DNA of 64,000 nt from Isochrysis galbana. Its lineage: Eukaryota; Haptophyta; Isochrysidales; Isochrysidaceae. Of the stretch, positions 41,246 through 52,848 are shown in pieces. The notes under the pieces were generated by a model. The model saw nothing but the letters and a program-made list of their open reading frames with translations. It ran no database searches and had not been told where the DNA came from. The position numbers were made by a program, and so were the translations under genes. The DNA lies in NCBI GenBank assembly GCA_018136815.1, contig CM030935.1, positions 3,670,299-3,734,298 on the forward strand. Reading direction: 5' to 3'. Within the stretch, counting starts at the first letter, position 1. Every line of letters starts with the position of its first letter.

Positions 41246-42309
41246 CGTGTGCCTGAGGTGACAGGTGAGCCAGCGTGTGGCAACTTGCCGTAGTGCGAGA
41301 GCATCTCCCCTGCCGCGAGTTTGACCCCACGTTCCAACTGCGCAAAGTACGTCCCACCTCCTTCGAATGAATCTTGCTCGGATAACAAAATATTGAACGA
41401 CAAGTCGGAGTCGTCCACATGCAGCCCGAGGCCTGGCTGGCCACCGTTCTCAGCGGGCTCATATTTGAGAAGAAACGCATCATACAGCCAGAGGCGGTGT
41501 TGATCAACGCCAAATTGGGCCGAGAGCGCCGGGATGATGTGATCTACTAGTTTTTTGTTGAGCCAATCCAAGAGCGGTGCTGATGATGCTACGACCATGT
41601 CGTAAGGCGGCAGCTGGAGGTCATACGCCTGCGCACCTCCCGGCCGCTCTTCCGCGAGCTGCGCAGCGCCTGCGCGGATTGCGCCAGGGATGTATCTTGG
41701 TGGCCGCCGTTCCCACCCACCCCGATCTCTGGCCTCCTTCTCAGCAGTGTCAATAATCCACCGGCATTCATCACGAGTCGCCGCGGCAGTATTCCATATG
41801 CGTTCGCGGCCAACAGGCGGTGGGGGTTCGGCGCAGGCTGGCACTATGGCAAGGACACGGCTGTTGCCTTCCAGGGCTGCCTGGATGTGGTCGTCCGATC
41901 TGTAATACAGGAGGCTCTGGTGGCGCCCATTCCCCATGACATGCTCTCTCCCGATGTTGCCCCATGCCGCCAACGCCTCAGCAGCTAGAAGGTGTGACCG
42001 AGCCTCGGCATGCCGTCCGCTCTCACGGAGAACAATGGCTAGGCTGAGCGCGAGATCGGCGTCCTCCGGGTCCAACTCCGCCGCGCGAGCGAGCGCGAGC
42101 CTCGCAGCGCCAAGCCGTCCACGCTGGTGGAGAACAGCACCCAGCTCCCTCCAACTGCTCGCTTCGTCCGGGCTGGCGACGACGTTTGAGCAGACCCTCG
42201 CTGCTTGGAGGTATGGCTCGAGCGACGCTACCGCCGTCTGCCACGCACTGGGCGGCTGGACCACCACGGCGAGCGGCGCAAGCACCAGCAGCGAGGCAGA
42301 GCTCCCCAT
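41191..42309 (-). CDS. TPR-containing 2-oxoglutarate/Fe(II) oxygenase (prolyl 4-hydroxylase-like)
   Basis: Single exon, 372 residues. MGSSASLLVLAPLAVVVQPP is a likely signal peptide or anchor. Residues about 52-120 hold two TPR-like helix pairs (WRELGAVLHQRGRLGAARLA; LALSLAIVLRESGRHAEARS). The catalytic jelly roll is C-terminal: His297 and Asp299 in GLHVDDSD, then FEGGGTYF, His345 in LPHAG, and Arg355 in GTRYVL for 2-oxoglutarate, all in the expected order. It should hydroxylate a protein or small molecule, probably in the secretory pathway. The substrate cannot be told from sequence. The 3' end overlaps an 82-bp tandem duplication. Confidence 0.85.
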   Translation of the reverse strand: MGSSASLLVLAPLAVVVQPPSAWQTAVASLEPYLQAARVCSNVVASPDEASSWRELGAVLHQRGRLGAARLALARAAELDPEDADLALSLAIVLRESGRHAEARSHLLAAEALAAWGNIGREHVMGNGRHQSLLYYRSDDHIQAALEGNSRVLAIVPACAEPPPPVGRERIWNTAAATRDECRWIIDTAEKEARDRGGWERRPPRYIPGAIRAGAAQLAEERPGGAQAYDLQLPPYDMVVASSAPLLDWLNKKLVDHIIPALSAQFGVDQHRLWLYDAFLLKYEPAENGGQPGLGLHVDDSDLSFNILLSEQDSFEGGGTYFAQLERGVKLAAGEMLSHYGKLPHAGSPVTSGTRYVLVGFVSIDGDDSRME

Positions 42310-42399
42310 CGGCGACGCGAGCGAGAGGGAGGGAATCCTCTCGCGCGATGCAACGGAGAAGAGAAGCCTATCCTTAGTGTAGAGAGAGCACTAGTAGTG

Positions 42400-42909
42400 A
42401 GTTTTGTTTTGAGAGCGGGGGGGGGGGATGCAATCCCCGCGATGGAAAGCGGTAACAAGTCCTGTCAACGTCAGTTAAGCTTAGGTAACGGGTGGAGAGG
42501 GGCGGCTGGTGACAGGTAACAGGTAACAGGAGAGAGAGGATAAGGGAGCGACTCACTGAGTGGCGTATGGCGTAAGCAGCAAGCACGGTGATGGGATGAT
42601 CGATGATCGTGGCTGGCTTCTCGCACGGCGTAGGCCATTGATTTCTCGAGGATAGCCTATGGATAGATCAGATTCAGATATCAGGCGGAAAGCTATAAAT
42701 GAGGGCCCCTTCCCCTTCGCTAGAAGGGCGTGAGCCACCAATACCGGTAGCACACCTCACCTTCTGCTTCTTCTCCATTTCCATTACCCGCCTCTCCGCC
42801 TTTCCTGCGAGAGCCCCGAAACGGTGTGCTGCACGTGTGCACGGGCACGGACAGAGGCAACAACACACATACACAACACCTGCAAGAAGAAGGTCTAAGT
42901 CCGAGGGCA
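42400..42909. other. Intergenic
   Basis: A G run at 42,418-42,427 and short GC-rich frames. Nothing recognised. Confidence 0.4.
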
Positions 42910-43133
42910 GCCCCAGTGCCTGTGCCAGTGCGGGCATGGGAGTGCGGCTACGTACTGGGCTGTCAGTGCAAACCTGGACACCCAAAGCAGGGAGATGACA
43001 GGGGACACCCTCGGGGGGAGGGGGCGAACCGTGGCGAGGCTTTGGCCGTTGGTTAGGAGGCGGCCAAGGAGGCTGACATTTTCCGTTGTCTTCCCCCCCC
43101 CTCCCAAGGCCACACGGTAGTCTTTAAGACTAC
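42910..43133 (+). mobile_element. Stem-loop-ended retroposon, diverged E-like copy
   Basis: Shares GTGCGGGCATGGGAGTGCGGCT with the first E copy (near 3795) and ends in a perfect stem-loop, GTAGTC (43,117-43,122), loop TTTAA, GACTAC (43,128-43,133). This is a third, unrelated stem sequence in the same place. Confidence 0.45.
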
Positions 43134-43599
43134 GCGTTTGCGCAACCGTTGTGCACGCGTGGGCCGCCTACTGCGTGGGGAGGCGGCGGCGGCGGTCGGA
43201 GGTGCGCCGGCGGTGCCCGCCGCCGCCTTCGCGGCCGTGGACCGGCTGCTCGCTGCGCGCCGCACTCGCGCACTCGCTGCGCGCGACCGACCGGCCGGCG
43301 CTCATGTTGCGCGCTGCGCGACGCCTGCGCGTTCCACCTGCGCGGGGCCGCGCGTGTCCCGATAGGCATTTTGTCATTTGACCGCGCATTCCCTTGCGCG
43401 CGCTGCCGCGCTGCCCGCTAAAGCAAGCAGAATCAGTAACCAGCAACCGCAACAGTGACGAGTGGAAGTGCGTCAACACCGTGTCAACACTTGTTGTGCC
43501 CTGCGTCCACTTGTAAGAGGCCAGATGGGTTAACACCTTGCCCAAGCTACTGTAATGGGCCCTCGAGGGCGTGTCAACGTGAACCCATATGCCCTGTGC

Positions 43600-43727
43600 G
43601 GCTCGCGCCCCACGCCCATTAGTTAGGTCGCGTTGGGTTTACCGACGGGCCCCCCGGAGGGGAGTTGGAGCCTGAGGGGGGGGGCGCGAGGCGCGAGGCG
43701 CGCCCCCACGCTGAACTAAACTTAGTT
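43600..43727 (+). mobile_element. Stem-loop-ended retroposon fragment
   Basis: GC-rich body, then AACTAA-ACTTAGTT at 43,713-43,726 with the usual TATA loop deleted, then G. Confidence 0.45.
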
Positions 43728-43737
43728 GATAGTTGAT

Positions 43738-44703
43738 AGTTGAGGTGTAAGATCTTAGATCTTAGATCTTGATAGCTATAGCTAGCTGAGAGTAGCTATG
43801 ATCTACCACTATGACGAAGAAGTTGTCAGTAAAGAATAAGGTGTACGGGCAGATGCGCTACGTGTTATCGGTTGGTACCAGGCTAGCGCAGTGGGAGTAG
43901 CATTACTAATACTCAGTCATTCTTATACTATTAGTAGTTTTTTTAACTATAGCACAATACGATAATAGTCCCTTGGGCAAAAAAATAAACTACATAGATG
44001 ATCGACTCACCACTCACCCCTTCCCCTTACACTTGACCATAATCAACGGCACCATGCAAAACATGAGAGAATTTGGATTTGAGCATATGCGATCTCCTCT
44101 AGGGAAGCCACCGCCACCGCAACTGAATGAAGGGTAGTTACTACCACCAGCTGGGGATTGGCCCACATGCTAAAGCTGTGTTGGAGGGCTGACCCCAAGG
44201 GATGCTGGAGGGTGTGATGACCAAGGCCTGAGCAAGGGTTGTGCCAAGGATGAGCAAGCAAGATGCATTGGGTCCAGAGGGCGCAGTTGCGCACCAAGCC
44301 TACCCTGTCGAGGATAATGGAATGTGTGTCGAAACGATCGGGGAGGACACAGGTTTGCCGAGGCCCGCTGCTTTTCGACACGGTTGGGCGAGAGTCCCTG
44401 CAATACTTTCTTCTGCATGAAGTAGGACTGGATGGGGGCGACAACGCCAATTCTACAAGTCATCCTGAACTCCAACTGGCCGGCCACTCATGCCTTCGAC
44501 GCCAATGAGAGGAAGCTACACCACCCGCTAATCCCGCTTTGAATACCGTAAAAGAGTGCGCACGGTGGTTTTCTGCCCAGCTTCATGGACACTGTCCTCC
44601 CACCCCTTGTGCGAACCAGCTCCAAGCCAAGGTGTGGGGAGAGCATTGCCCATAAAGCTGGACAGATCAGACCCGACTATGTCAACTTGTTTCGGACGAT
44701 CCT
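43738..44703. other. Intergenic, nothing recognised
   Basis: Lower-GC stretch with short frames only. It contains the 3' flank of the gene that ends at 44,704. Confidence 0.4.
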
Positions 44704-45637
44704 TTACGACTGTTTGGCCTCGGGGGGATGGGGCAAGGCAGCCCGCGAATTTTTCAACCACAAAGGCTCGTTTTGAAGCCCATCTGCATCGCTCTCATCA
44801 AAGCAAATCGCCTTGGCATAGTCGCGCACAATGTAGCGGTCATACTGAGGATAAGCCTTGACAAGCTGGTCCGCCTTGCGAGACTTGAGGCGTTCAGTGA
44901 AGGGCTTCAGCCCAAGATTGAGCCGTTGCTCAGTCGCGAACTGCATACACAGCAAGAAGAACGAGATTGTGCCTAAGGGGGGCTCCATCCACCCCCATGT
45001 CCACATGCCGACCTCCAACATAGTGTCTGTCATGCCTGCAATAGACGGCGGGTGAGTAGTCGGCGGACGACGCAGGCGATGCATGTGTCAGCAAGACGCT
45101 GGGGCTACATGCCACCTCAGGAAGTGAAGAGTGCAATTATCCGTGCCGCAGCTAGCCGAGCGAAGAGGGCTCGGCACCTTCCTCAGGGGGTTCGGCCATC
45201 ACATTATGCTCATTGAACTTGCTCGCCAGCGTGAGCGAGAAGACTAGAGGAATGGAGACTATTCCCGCGATCCTTGCAGTAGCCATCCCTATGTAATACG
45301 GCGTCTTGAGCAGCATCGTGTCGGCCTTGCCGTACTGGGCCATCTGTACAATCTTGACTCCCGCTTCCTCGTAGCTGACTCCGTCGACATGCATGATCTC
45401 TCGGCGGAGCCTCTCTCGTGCAGCAGGCGTTGAGCCCCCGGGCGCCTTGCTCATGAGGAAGAGAAGCTCGCCTGAGAGTTCTGAGATGTGGCGAGGCATC
45501 TCTCGCAGGTCATCTGGGGTGGGCCCCGAGGTGCGGCGTACGTCGGCCGCGCTGGGCGAGGCGAGGCGGCGCTGCGTGCACAGCAGACGCACCGAGCCGA
45601 GCCGGCGCGCCGCACCCGAAGCGCGCCGGCTCCACAT
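44704..45637 (-). CDS. Conserved-type mitochondrial two-helix membrane protein
   Basis: Exons 45,637-45,178 and 45,035-44,704 (GT-AG, phase 1) give 263 residues. The N-terminus, MWSRRASGAARRLGSVRLLC, is a mitochondrial-type presequence. A soluble helical part follows (MPRHISELSGELLFLMSKA). Two membrane helices span TARIAGIVSIPLVFSLTLA and, after the splice, MWTWGWMEPPLGTISFFLLC. The C-terminus is basic and helical (LKPFTERLKSRKADQLVKA). The WxWxWMEPPLGxISFFLLC signature is one I associate with an uncharacterised protein common in stramenopiles and haptophytes. The role is unknown; the inner mitochondrial membrane is a reasonable location. Confidence 0.75.
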
Positions 45638-45949
45638 TGCCTTCCCCCCCCCCCAACTGGACGCGGGCGGAGGAGAGGTCAGGGGAGCGGCTCACTCACA
45701 GCGTTGGACGGCCCCGAGAGCAAGGGCGATGGAGAGGGAAGAGTCAAAGCAGAGCGGCAAGAAAGAGAGGGGATGGGAGGGGTGGGAGTGCGAGTGCGAG
45801 ACGGCCTCGACGTCCGCCGGCAGAGATTGAGAAATTGGGGAAGGGGGGAAGGGGAAGGGGGAGGGGGAAAGGCGACTGGTAAGCGAGCGATTTCCTCGCG
45901 CGGGGGGACTAGTGAGTAAAGTAAAGCCACATACTGAAACTGTCAGAGT

Positions 45950-46110
45950 TTTCTTGTTGTCCTAGTTTAATCCTAGTGCTGAGGGACCGTGCCTCATCGG
46001 CAACGGAGCCCCTACCCCGCGATGGGGGTGTGCGCGGTTGGTGGATGGCTCGTCCGGTGTATGTGGCTAGGGATGCTAGCCAACAAGACCTCTTGCAAGA
46101 CTGGAGCGCG
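45950..46110 (+). repeat. Dispersed segment D, copy
   Basis: TTTTCTTGTTGTCCTAG, GGACCGTGCC, CAACGGAGCCCCTACCCCGC and GTATGTGGCTAGGGATGCTA recur at 54,605-54,775. It is near the 5' side of one gene here and of another there. Confidence 0.75.
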
Positions 46111-46689
46111 GCGCACTCACGCACCTCGCACCTCGAGGAGCGAGGAGCTGCGCCTCGCGGATCGCGGACAACCGGGTGGCGGCGTCATCGCCGGAACGTG
46201 TACATCCACAGACAGAAGAGTGTGGAGGGTTGAGGTTGCGAGTGTATCGAAGAAGGTGCAACTCGAGGTTCCCTTTTTTGTCACACCCCTCCTGTCTATT
46301 TAGGTATACAATTTCTATTGACCTCTAACTTAGCCCCTAACTTGGACGTAGACCCACGGCCGCTTCACTCGCGGGGCGCCCTTGAGCCTTGAGCACTCCT
46401 CCCGTCTATTTTTGCACCTCAACTTGGACGATCGTCCCGCCCTTGTTGAAGAATGCAACCATGCTCACTGCTCTTGTTGAAGAATGCAACCCGAGGTCTT
46501 GTTTTTTTCACCCCCGGGCCTCTCATTTTCATTTTATCACCCACACTTCGGAGGGTGGAGAGTGGAGAGCAGAGCGGAGGTGGCGATGACACAGCGACGG
46601 TAGCGACGGATCAGACCCCAGTCGTCACACAACACCTATGACCACTGTACTTCTCACACAAACAACAACCATAACAAACGACAACAAAC

Positions 46690-46820
46690 TTTGCCGTGAA
46701 AGGAATGAAGGGGGGAAGGAGAGGTGGTGGAGGGAAGGGAAGTTAAGGGCGATGTCAGTAGGGATAGGGAAGTACCCTAGTCTAGTAGGTGTGTAGCCCA
46801 GAATCTTCAGATATTTTTTT
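46690..46820 (+). mobile_element. T-tailed LINE 3' end, truncated copy
   Basis: AAAGGAATGAAGGGGGGAAG, GTCTAGTAGGTGTGTAGCCC and AGAATCTTCAGAT followed by T8. Confidence 0.55.
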
Positions 46821-47033
46821 TAGGAGTACAAGCTGAAGCAGGCCGCCTTCCAACCAGGGTGTATGGGTTCACGTTTACCCGGTGTTGACCGACTTTGCGT
46901 TAACACCTCCATTGGCTAGGTGTGGCACATGCGTTAACACCTCAATCTGCAAGTGTTGGTACCAGCAGCGGGTTAACACCACACTGCCGGTGTTGTGTAC
47001 TACTGTGCACCCACGCACTCACGCACCCACTGA

Positions 47034-47861
47034 ATGCTACGTGCCGCGCGTGCGCGCGCACGAGGAGCTGCACGGCCAAGTGGCAAGTGGGGAGTTGCTC
47101 TTCGGCACGGGCACCATGGTCGACTTAGAGCTTGCGCGGCTGCACCTGCTGATAAGCGCGCTGCGCTGCTGCCGCTACACGGGCGGCGCGCCGGCGAGCC
47201 GGCCCGCATATACACTTCCCCGATCATCACCTCCAGAGACATGTATATGCACTTCAAACATATAACGCATCGTAGAATAGGCACATATAACCGATTCCCG
47301 AACAGAGACCCCATCTGCCGCTTTTGCGCGCAAGAGAACGAATCGTCCGTCCATCTTGGGACCTGCCCAGCGCTAGACAACGTGTTCGACACTATACACT
47401 ACCTAACGGACCTCACACCGGCCGACAACCCTGTGCACAACACGACAGCAGAGAAAGCTACAAAAAGACTCTTCATGTTACCACATGCATCATCGCCGCC
47501 CTCAAGAGAGATCCTATACCTATTAGCATGGAGATACATACTCACTGACTTCTACCGGATACACTACGACAACATCAAATTCAACAGCGACCACGTCGTC
47601 AGAAGAATACTTGAAAGATACACCACGCTGTGCAAAGCGGCGCTCCACGGCAACAACACGGATGCATCGAGAAGAGCCAAAGCCGACATGGGCCGCCAAC
47701 CCAAGAAACGTATAGATGTCAACGAACTCCGCCCACTATTCGAAACAAACGACGACAACGAACTAGTTCCAAGTAGTAAACTCGTATCAGTACTAGAGCG
47801 TCTCAACATACAACATATAACACAACAAAAAAACATCACCGGACTTAGCGACCAGGGATAA
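47034..47861 (+). CDS. C-terminal end of a LINE-type reverse transcriptase polyprotein
   Basis: The frame is open from 47,034, but the convincing part starts near 47,240: FKHITHRRIGTYNRFP, then a CCHC knuckle (ICRFCAQENESSVHLGTC) of the kind that follows the reverse transcriptase in many non-LTR retrotransposons, then a helical tail ending NITGLSDQG. Base use is clearly A/C-rich compared with the flanks. No polymerase motifs are present, so it is a 5'-truncated copy. The DNA after the stop contains the block found in all T-tailed repeats. Confidence 0.6.
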   Translation: MLRAARARARGAARPSGKWGVALRHGHHGRLRACAAAPADKRAALLPLHGRRAGEPARIYTSPIITSRDMYMHFKHITHRRIGTYNRFPNRDPICRFCAQENESSVHLGTCPALDNVFDTIHYLTDLTPADNPVHNTTAEKATKRLFMLPHASSPPSREILYLLAWRYILTDFYRIHYDNIKFNSDHVVRRILERYTTLCKAALHGNNTDASRRAKADMGRQPKKRIDVNELRPLFETNDDNELVPSSKLVSVLERLNIQHITQQKNITGLSDQG

Positions 47862-48172
47862 CACTGGGCCGAGGGAGGCAATATGCCTCCTCGCGAGAAT
47901 CCCATTGGGGAAGGCCGAAAGGCCCGGCCCCCACATTGGGGCAGATTGGCCCCGGGACAGGCGCAATTCAAATGCAAGAGGCCTGCCCCTCCCCTCCCCC
48001 AAGTGCTAGGCCCAAAGTAGTGTACGTGGGCCGACCCCCCAAAACCGAAGACAAAGGAACGAGGGGGGGAGCGGGCGGGGGAGCAGAGGTTGGGGTAGAG
48101 GCGATGGGAGCGTAAGCGCGGGAGGGTGCGTGTCACTAGTAGCTTAGCGGGCACCTTCAAGAATTTTTTTTT
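47240..48172 (+). mobile_element. 5'-truncated LINE with T-tailed 3' UTR
   Basis: The C-terminal coding part is followed by a 3' UTR with CAAAGTAGTGTACGTGGGCC, AACCGAAGACAAAGGAACGA and CACTAGTAGCTTAGCGGGC, then CTTCAAGAA and T9 at 48,164-48,172. The same blocks make up the short repeats at 20.0, 20.9, 23.4, 26.1, 46.7, 52.0 and 52.5 kb. They are therefore 5'-truncated copies or SINE partners of this LINE. Confidence 0.6.
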
Positions 48173-48785
48173 AGAGGGCTTAGATATGGTCCGGTGGCCC
48201 GCGCCCCCCTCCGGTGATCCGTTCCCCCCTTCCTCCTCTGTCTACCGGACTTGTGGCGGCCTCAGACCCGACTTATCCTGTAAACAGGTGCGGGACTTAC
48301 GTATTTTTCGGTGAGCGGAGCTCTCGCTCCGCCCACCCCCTTCTCCGCGCTCTCTCTCCCCTCTCCTGCAGGCACGCGCGATGGCGCGCCTGCGACAAGC
48401 CTGCAGCTGCCCCTGGCGACCCCTGGGGGCTCCTGGAGGCCAGCTCAGGGGGCAGAGGAGGCTGGGGCTGGGCCCTGGCCTCCCCTGCCTCTCCCTCGCT
48501 GGCGCTCCTGGGCCTCAGGGGCCCCCACTCTGCACCCGTCTGCCTGTCGAACAGGGGGGGAGGGGGGGTTGGAGCGATGGGCTGGCCACGACAGGCCATG
48601 ACGCGCGAGGCAGGCGAGCCTGCCACTGAGAGAGTGGGTCAGCATGGCAGTGGGCTCCTGGCAAGCCATCAGGCGTGCCAGGTGCCAGGGGCATGGGTGG
48701 TTCCTCCCCCATGGCAGGGGCGGAGGAGTGGCGAGAGGGGGGGGCTCGTGCCCCCCCATTGGCGAACTAGGTATAAACTTAGTTG
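48173..48785 (+). mobile_element. Stem-loop-ended retroposon, subfamily A2, copy 2
   Basis: Starts AGAGGGCTTAGATATGGTCC directly after the LINE T-run and matches 7550-8158 almost throughout. It ends in AACTAGG (48,765-48,771), loop TATAAA, CTTAGTT (48,778-48,784), then G. The A-to-G change in the stem keeps a G-U pair. No target duplication recognised. Confidence 0.7.
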
Positions 48786-49136
48786 TCGTCGTAGGTATGT
48801 AGTCTACAAGCGCGAACTCAAGGGGACCCCCAGCCCTAGGCCCCTATGGCCTCACTAATGAATGATATTAATTTGAACGTAAACCCATACTTTATACTTT
48901 ACGGGAGCATGGTGCATGGTCCTCTTTCGACGGAACGCGACTTGAGCCGCTCATGAGTAAAGTTCGAATAGCGAATAGGGTTTGCTCTCGTATAGAAAAT
49001 AAAACTACATTCGATGTCGATGGTCCACTTTCGACTTTCGACGGAACGCAACCTGAGGGCTGAGGGCCATAGAGAAGAATCCAGGTCTCTTGCGCGGTGT
49101 GAACGGGGAGGGAGTTCAGTGTGAATCCTCACAATA

Positions 49137-49336
<200 letters not shown>

Positions 49337-49337
49337 G

Positions 49338-51535
49338 ATGCGCTCGGCGGTTCGGCTGCGCGCCGGCCGACAGCACTTAGTGCTCTCGTCCTCGCGCAGC
49401 GCGTTGCGCGCCGGGCTGGAGGACGAAGGGGTGCCTCTGGCCCCTGGCCAGCTTATCGAGCTCCCGATCAAGCTGTGGCGCCCCTCCGATCTCCAGTTCT
49501 CTCTTCTTGCAGCCGACGGGCCCTCACTCACTTGCCAGCTCTGGTTCCGCCAGCCAGTGGCCGAGGGTGAGGGCAGGGAGGATGTGAGTGCGTCGGAAAC
49601 GTCGGATGACATCGAGTCCGCGCCGGACAGGGGCACGCAGCTCAGACAGTTCAGAGTCGGCTCAGAGTGGCAGAGGGGGAGTGTCAAACTGCCCGCTGGT
49701 GTGTGTGTGGTGGTGGTTCAGAACAGCGAGGCCTGGTTCAGGACTGTCACCGCGCACATCGAGCTTCAGCTCAGCCCTCTCGACGAAGCTCATAGGTTCC
49801 GCCCATCCCACAGCATCTGCGCCTACAGGCTGCCGAGGCTTGAGGTTGAAGGCCTCGAGGAGGTACGGCTAAGAGAGGAATACGATGAACAACTCCAGGT
49901 GAACCCTCCGCTTTTTGACCCGCTTGCGTCTCTAGTCTGACCATGCCTAAAGCCAGCCTGCGGTCCTGACCGGCGCCGTCATCCCCTTTGACCCTACTCA
50001 TTTTAAGGTGGAGGAAGACCGCCTAGAAGTGCAGTCGTGGGGGTTGAAGCGACAACTCCAAATTTTGATGGGACAGCTGGATGAAGTCGAGAAACAGCAA
50101 TTGGCAATACAACGTGTAAGGCAGGCAAGAAGCAGAGCAGCAGAGGCAATACCCAATGAGAGCGGATCGGCCGAGGCGGCTGGATTGGGAACAGGGTTTG
50201 CGGAAGATGCGTGTCATTTGTCTGCCAATATTCCTAAGTATGGATACTCTTCGGCCAATCCAAGGGACGACTCCTCATATGAGAAGGAGTGCCATCCTGC
50301 AGGCCGACCTGCTCTCACACACCTGTGGCGGCTCTATCGTTTTTTGAAGCAGCTCGACGTTGCTGCGACCATTGAAGCTGATTGGCTAGACGTGTCCAGG
50401 TAAATACCATGGTCTTCACCGTGCAGCCCATGCTTTCATGTGTGAGTCGCAGCGTTGACCGCGCTTCCTATGTCTCTGGCCATCAGATTGAATGTTGTTG
50501 AGGTGCACGTTTGCCGCTGCCGTATCTTGCACCTTGGTGTTATCGATGGTGCTTCTCCTGTGGATGGCATTCTTGCTCGCTGCATGACTGCGGTTGCTTC
50601 GTCCCAAGCTAAGGACACCGTACCAGAGGAGCGAATCTTACCGGCCATGCTTGGAGGACAAGGGACGAGCCAAACTAGCTTCAAGCTAGATCCACCTGCG
50701 TCGAATGTGCACGCAGATTCTAGTCATGGAAATGAAGATGTGCCATCGTCAGCTCCATTGACGGCCCCGGGGCCGGAGCCGGCGCCTTCGACAGGTGCCA
50801 CCATCCTCATAAACAAAGCCGTCGAGGCGAGGCGAGGGAATGGATCACTCGAGGCCGCGAGGGCTATGATTCCGAACAAAGTCTTGCCCAATGCTGTGGT
50901 GCAGTCTTCGAATGATATGACTATGCACGATCCCTCGCCAAGTGGTCCAGGAGCGACCCAGCTACACATGGAAACTAGGACAGCTTCATCTCTATCGACT
51001 TCTGCGTTGCAGCCTTTCGCATCTGGGCGGGACGAAGCTAATGATGCCGCCGGTCCGCCTGGAAAGGAGGTGCTTGTATCGTGTGATCCAGGGGTACAAG
51101 GCCACATTGACCATGAAGCTCCTGGATTGTCTCTTGCGCCGCTACAAACCTCTACTTCATCATCTCAGATTGAAATCGAGCTTGCTCCAGAAGCTGAATG
51201 TGCGACAGCTTTGCAAAAGCTACAAGTGCGCCGGCGCGGGCGAGTTGCAAGCACGCCCTCGCTACTTTTTGCTTTAGTTGAGACAGCTCCAGCGCCGTAT
51301 TCCGACCAATCGAGCCCCTTGTTCTTGCTGCCCTCAGTCTCTATCAGTGGCACTACTGAAGCTGGATCCAGCCGCTACGATGGACGTGTCTCCGTTGGAC
51401 AATGACACGTACGAAATCAACGAAATCGTCGTGCTTGGCCGCGCTCTTAGTGGCTTTGGCGTCGTATCAGCTCACACAGATGTTAAGCGGGTCGTGGATG
51501 TTTGCAAAGCGTTGGGTTCGATCGGAGGGGACTAA
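49338..51535 (+). CDS. GOLD-domain-like protein with long disordered middle
   Basis: Four exons: 49,338-49,898, 50,008-50,399, 50,487-51,225 and 51,278-51,535. All are GT-AG with agreeing phases, giving 649 residues. Residues 20-165 look like a GOLD beta-sandwich ([40 protein letters not shown] followed by [10 protein letters not shown]), a fold of Golgi and lipid-traffic proteins. A coiled coil follows ([20 protein letters not shown]), then about 250 disordered residues, then a short helical C-terminus ([18 protein letters not shown]). The last intron is only 52 bp. A role in membrane traffic is inference. The start is the first ATG after the G run, and an upstream start cannot be excluded. 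Confidence 0.6.
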
Positions 51536-51963
51536 TCACGACCGGAAGAGAGTCTAGAAACCCTGGACGCACACGACACGCGCCACGTTCCCCTGTATGT
51601 GCCTTCCCCCAACACAAAAGAGCGTGTGTCCACGAATGATTGGAAGAACACAAACGCTATCTGGTACCTATACCTGCCGTTCCGTAGTGAGATTTCTAGG
51701 CAGAGACGACCAAAGCGTAGCAACAAAGGACAAAGGTGGGAGTACCAAAGGGCCCAAAACCTAACCTTCGAGTCGAAGGGGATGCGGGGGAAATTCCATC
51801 ACCTAGGGCTAGGGCTCAGCCAGGGAGGGCGAGGCTGCACTCATCTCCACCGAAGGGGAGGTAGCAGCAAAAAAAGCCATTTGGGGTTACTACTCGGGTA
51901 AAGCGAGCCGATGGTGCTCGCAAAGCACCTTGCACTGTGAAGGAAGAAGCAAGCGGACCTGCG

Positions 51964-52020
51964 GCACACAAAAATGTCTAAAGATTCGCAGCTGCCCTAA
52001 GCTTCTACTAGTGATACGGG
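51964..52020 (-). mobile_element. LINE 3'-end fragment
   Basis: The reverse complement reads GTATCACTAGTAGAAGC, GGGCAGCTGCGAATCTTTAG and ACATTTTTG, a worn version of the T-tailed end. A long G run follows at 52,019-52,034. Confidence 0.4.
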
Positions 52021-52479
52021 GGGGGGGGGGGGGGGTTCGCACTCACAAGGTACATGGTACTACTTCCTGACATCGCCTCTCCCCCTACCTCACTCCTAGC
52101 TCCATTTCCGCCTCCCCACTTTTCATTCCTTATGTTCGTTATGCGGGGTTGAGACCGGCGGCTGCACTACGTCGGCCGTGGCGTAAGTAAGGGGTGGGTG
52201 CATGCGTGTGTGTGTGTGGGGGGGGGGGGGTCAAGGAGTCGTTTTGAGTAACGCGGGCCGTCGCATACTTCTCATTGCGCCGCTTTGTATGTGCTATGTG
52301 CCCGCCCGGTGCCGGGTAGCTGGAATAGGATGCATTGGGCCTGGTTCTTTGGCTTTGTTCATGATAGTTCAGGAAAGCATGACCACATACATGTTGCAAG
52401 CGAGCATGCCATCATACGAGCTGCTATCAGACGGAAAATAATAGCACGAACTAAAAGGCCTGTCCGGATCACGCACCCC

Positions 52480-52640
52480 GAGCTGGGCCCGTGGTAGTGC
52501 ACCAGGGCCGCACCCCCGAAACCAAAGAAAAAGGAACGAGGGGGCGGAGTGAGGGGAGGAAAGGGCGTTGTCGGATGGGAAGTAGAGTCTACTGGTCCAT
52601 TGATAGGTGTCAGCCCTGAATCTTCAGATCTTTTTTTTTT
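52480..52640 (+). mobile_element. T-tailed LINE 3' end, copy
   Basis: GGGCCCGTGGTAGTGCACC, CGAAACCAAAGAAAAAGGAA and GGTGTCAGCCCTGAATCTTC followed by T10. The 51.54-52.85 kb interval has no supported gene otherwise. Confidence 0.6.
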
Positions 52641-52848
52641 CGTACGAGCTGCTATGTATAGCGCAACGAGGCTACGTTGGTTGGTAGTTGATTTCATGCT
52701 TGTTGCGGAAAGATCGCCACATCGCCACGAGGAGGACAAGGCAATAGGCAGGCGTGTTTTCGTTCAAGCGATTCGCGTGGGTGAGATGGAATGAAACGCC
52801 CCTTCGCTCCACACACGAGCCATTTGGCATCCAAAAAGCCTCACCAGC

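Noticed and set aside
47034..47230. N-terminal part of the LINE frame (RARARGAARPSGKWG)
   Set aside because: Composition differs from the A/C-rich remainder; probably fortuitous read-in from flanking DNA.
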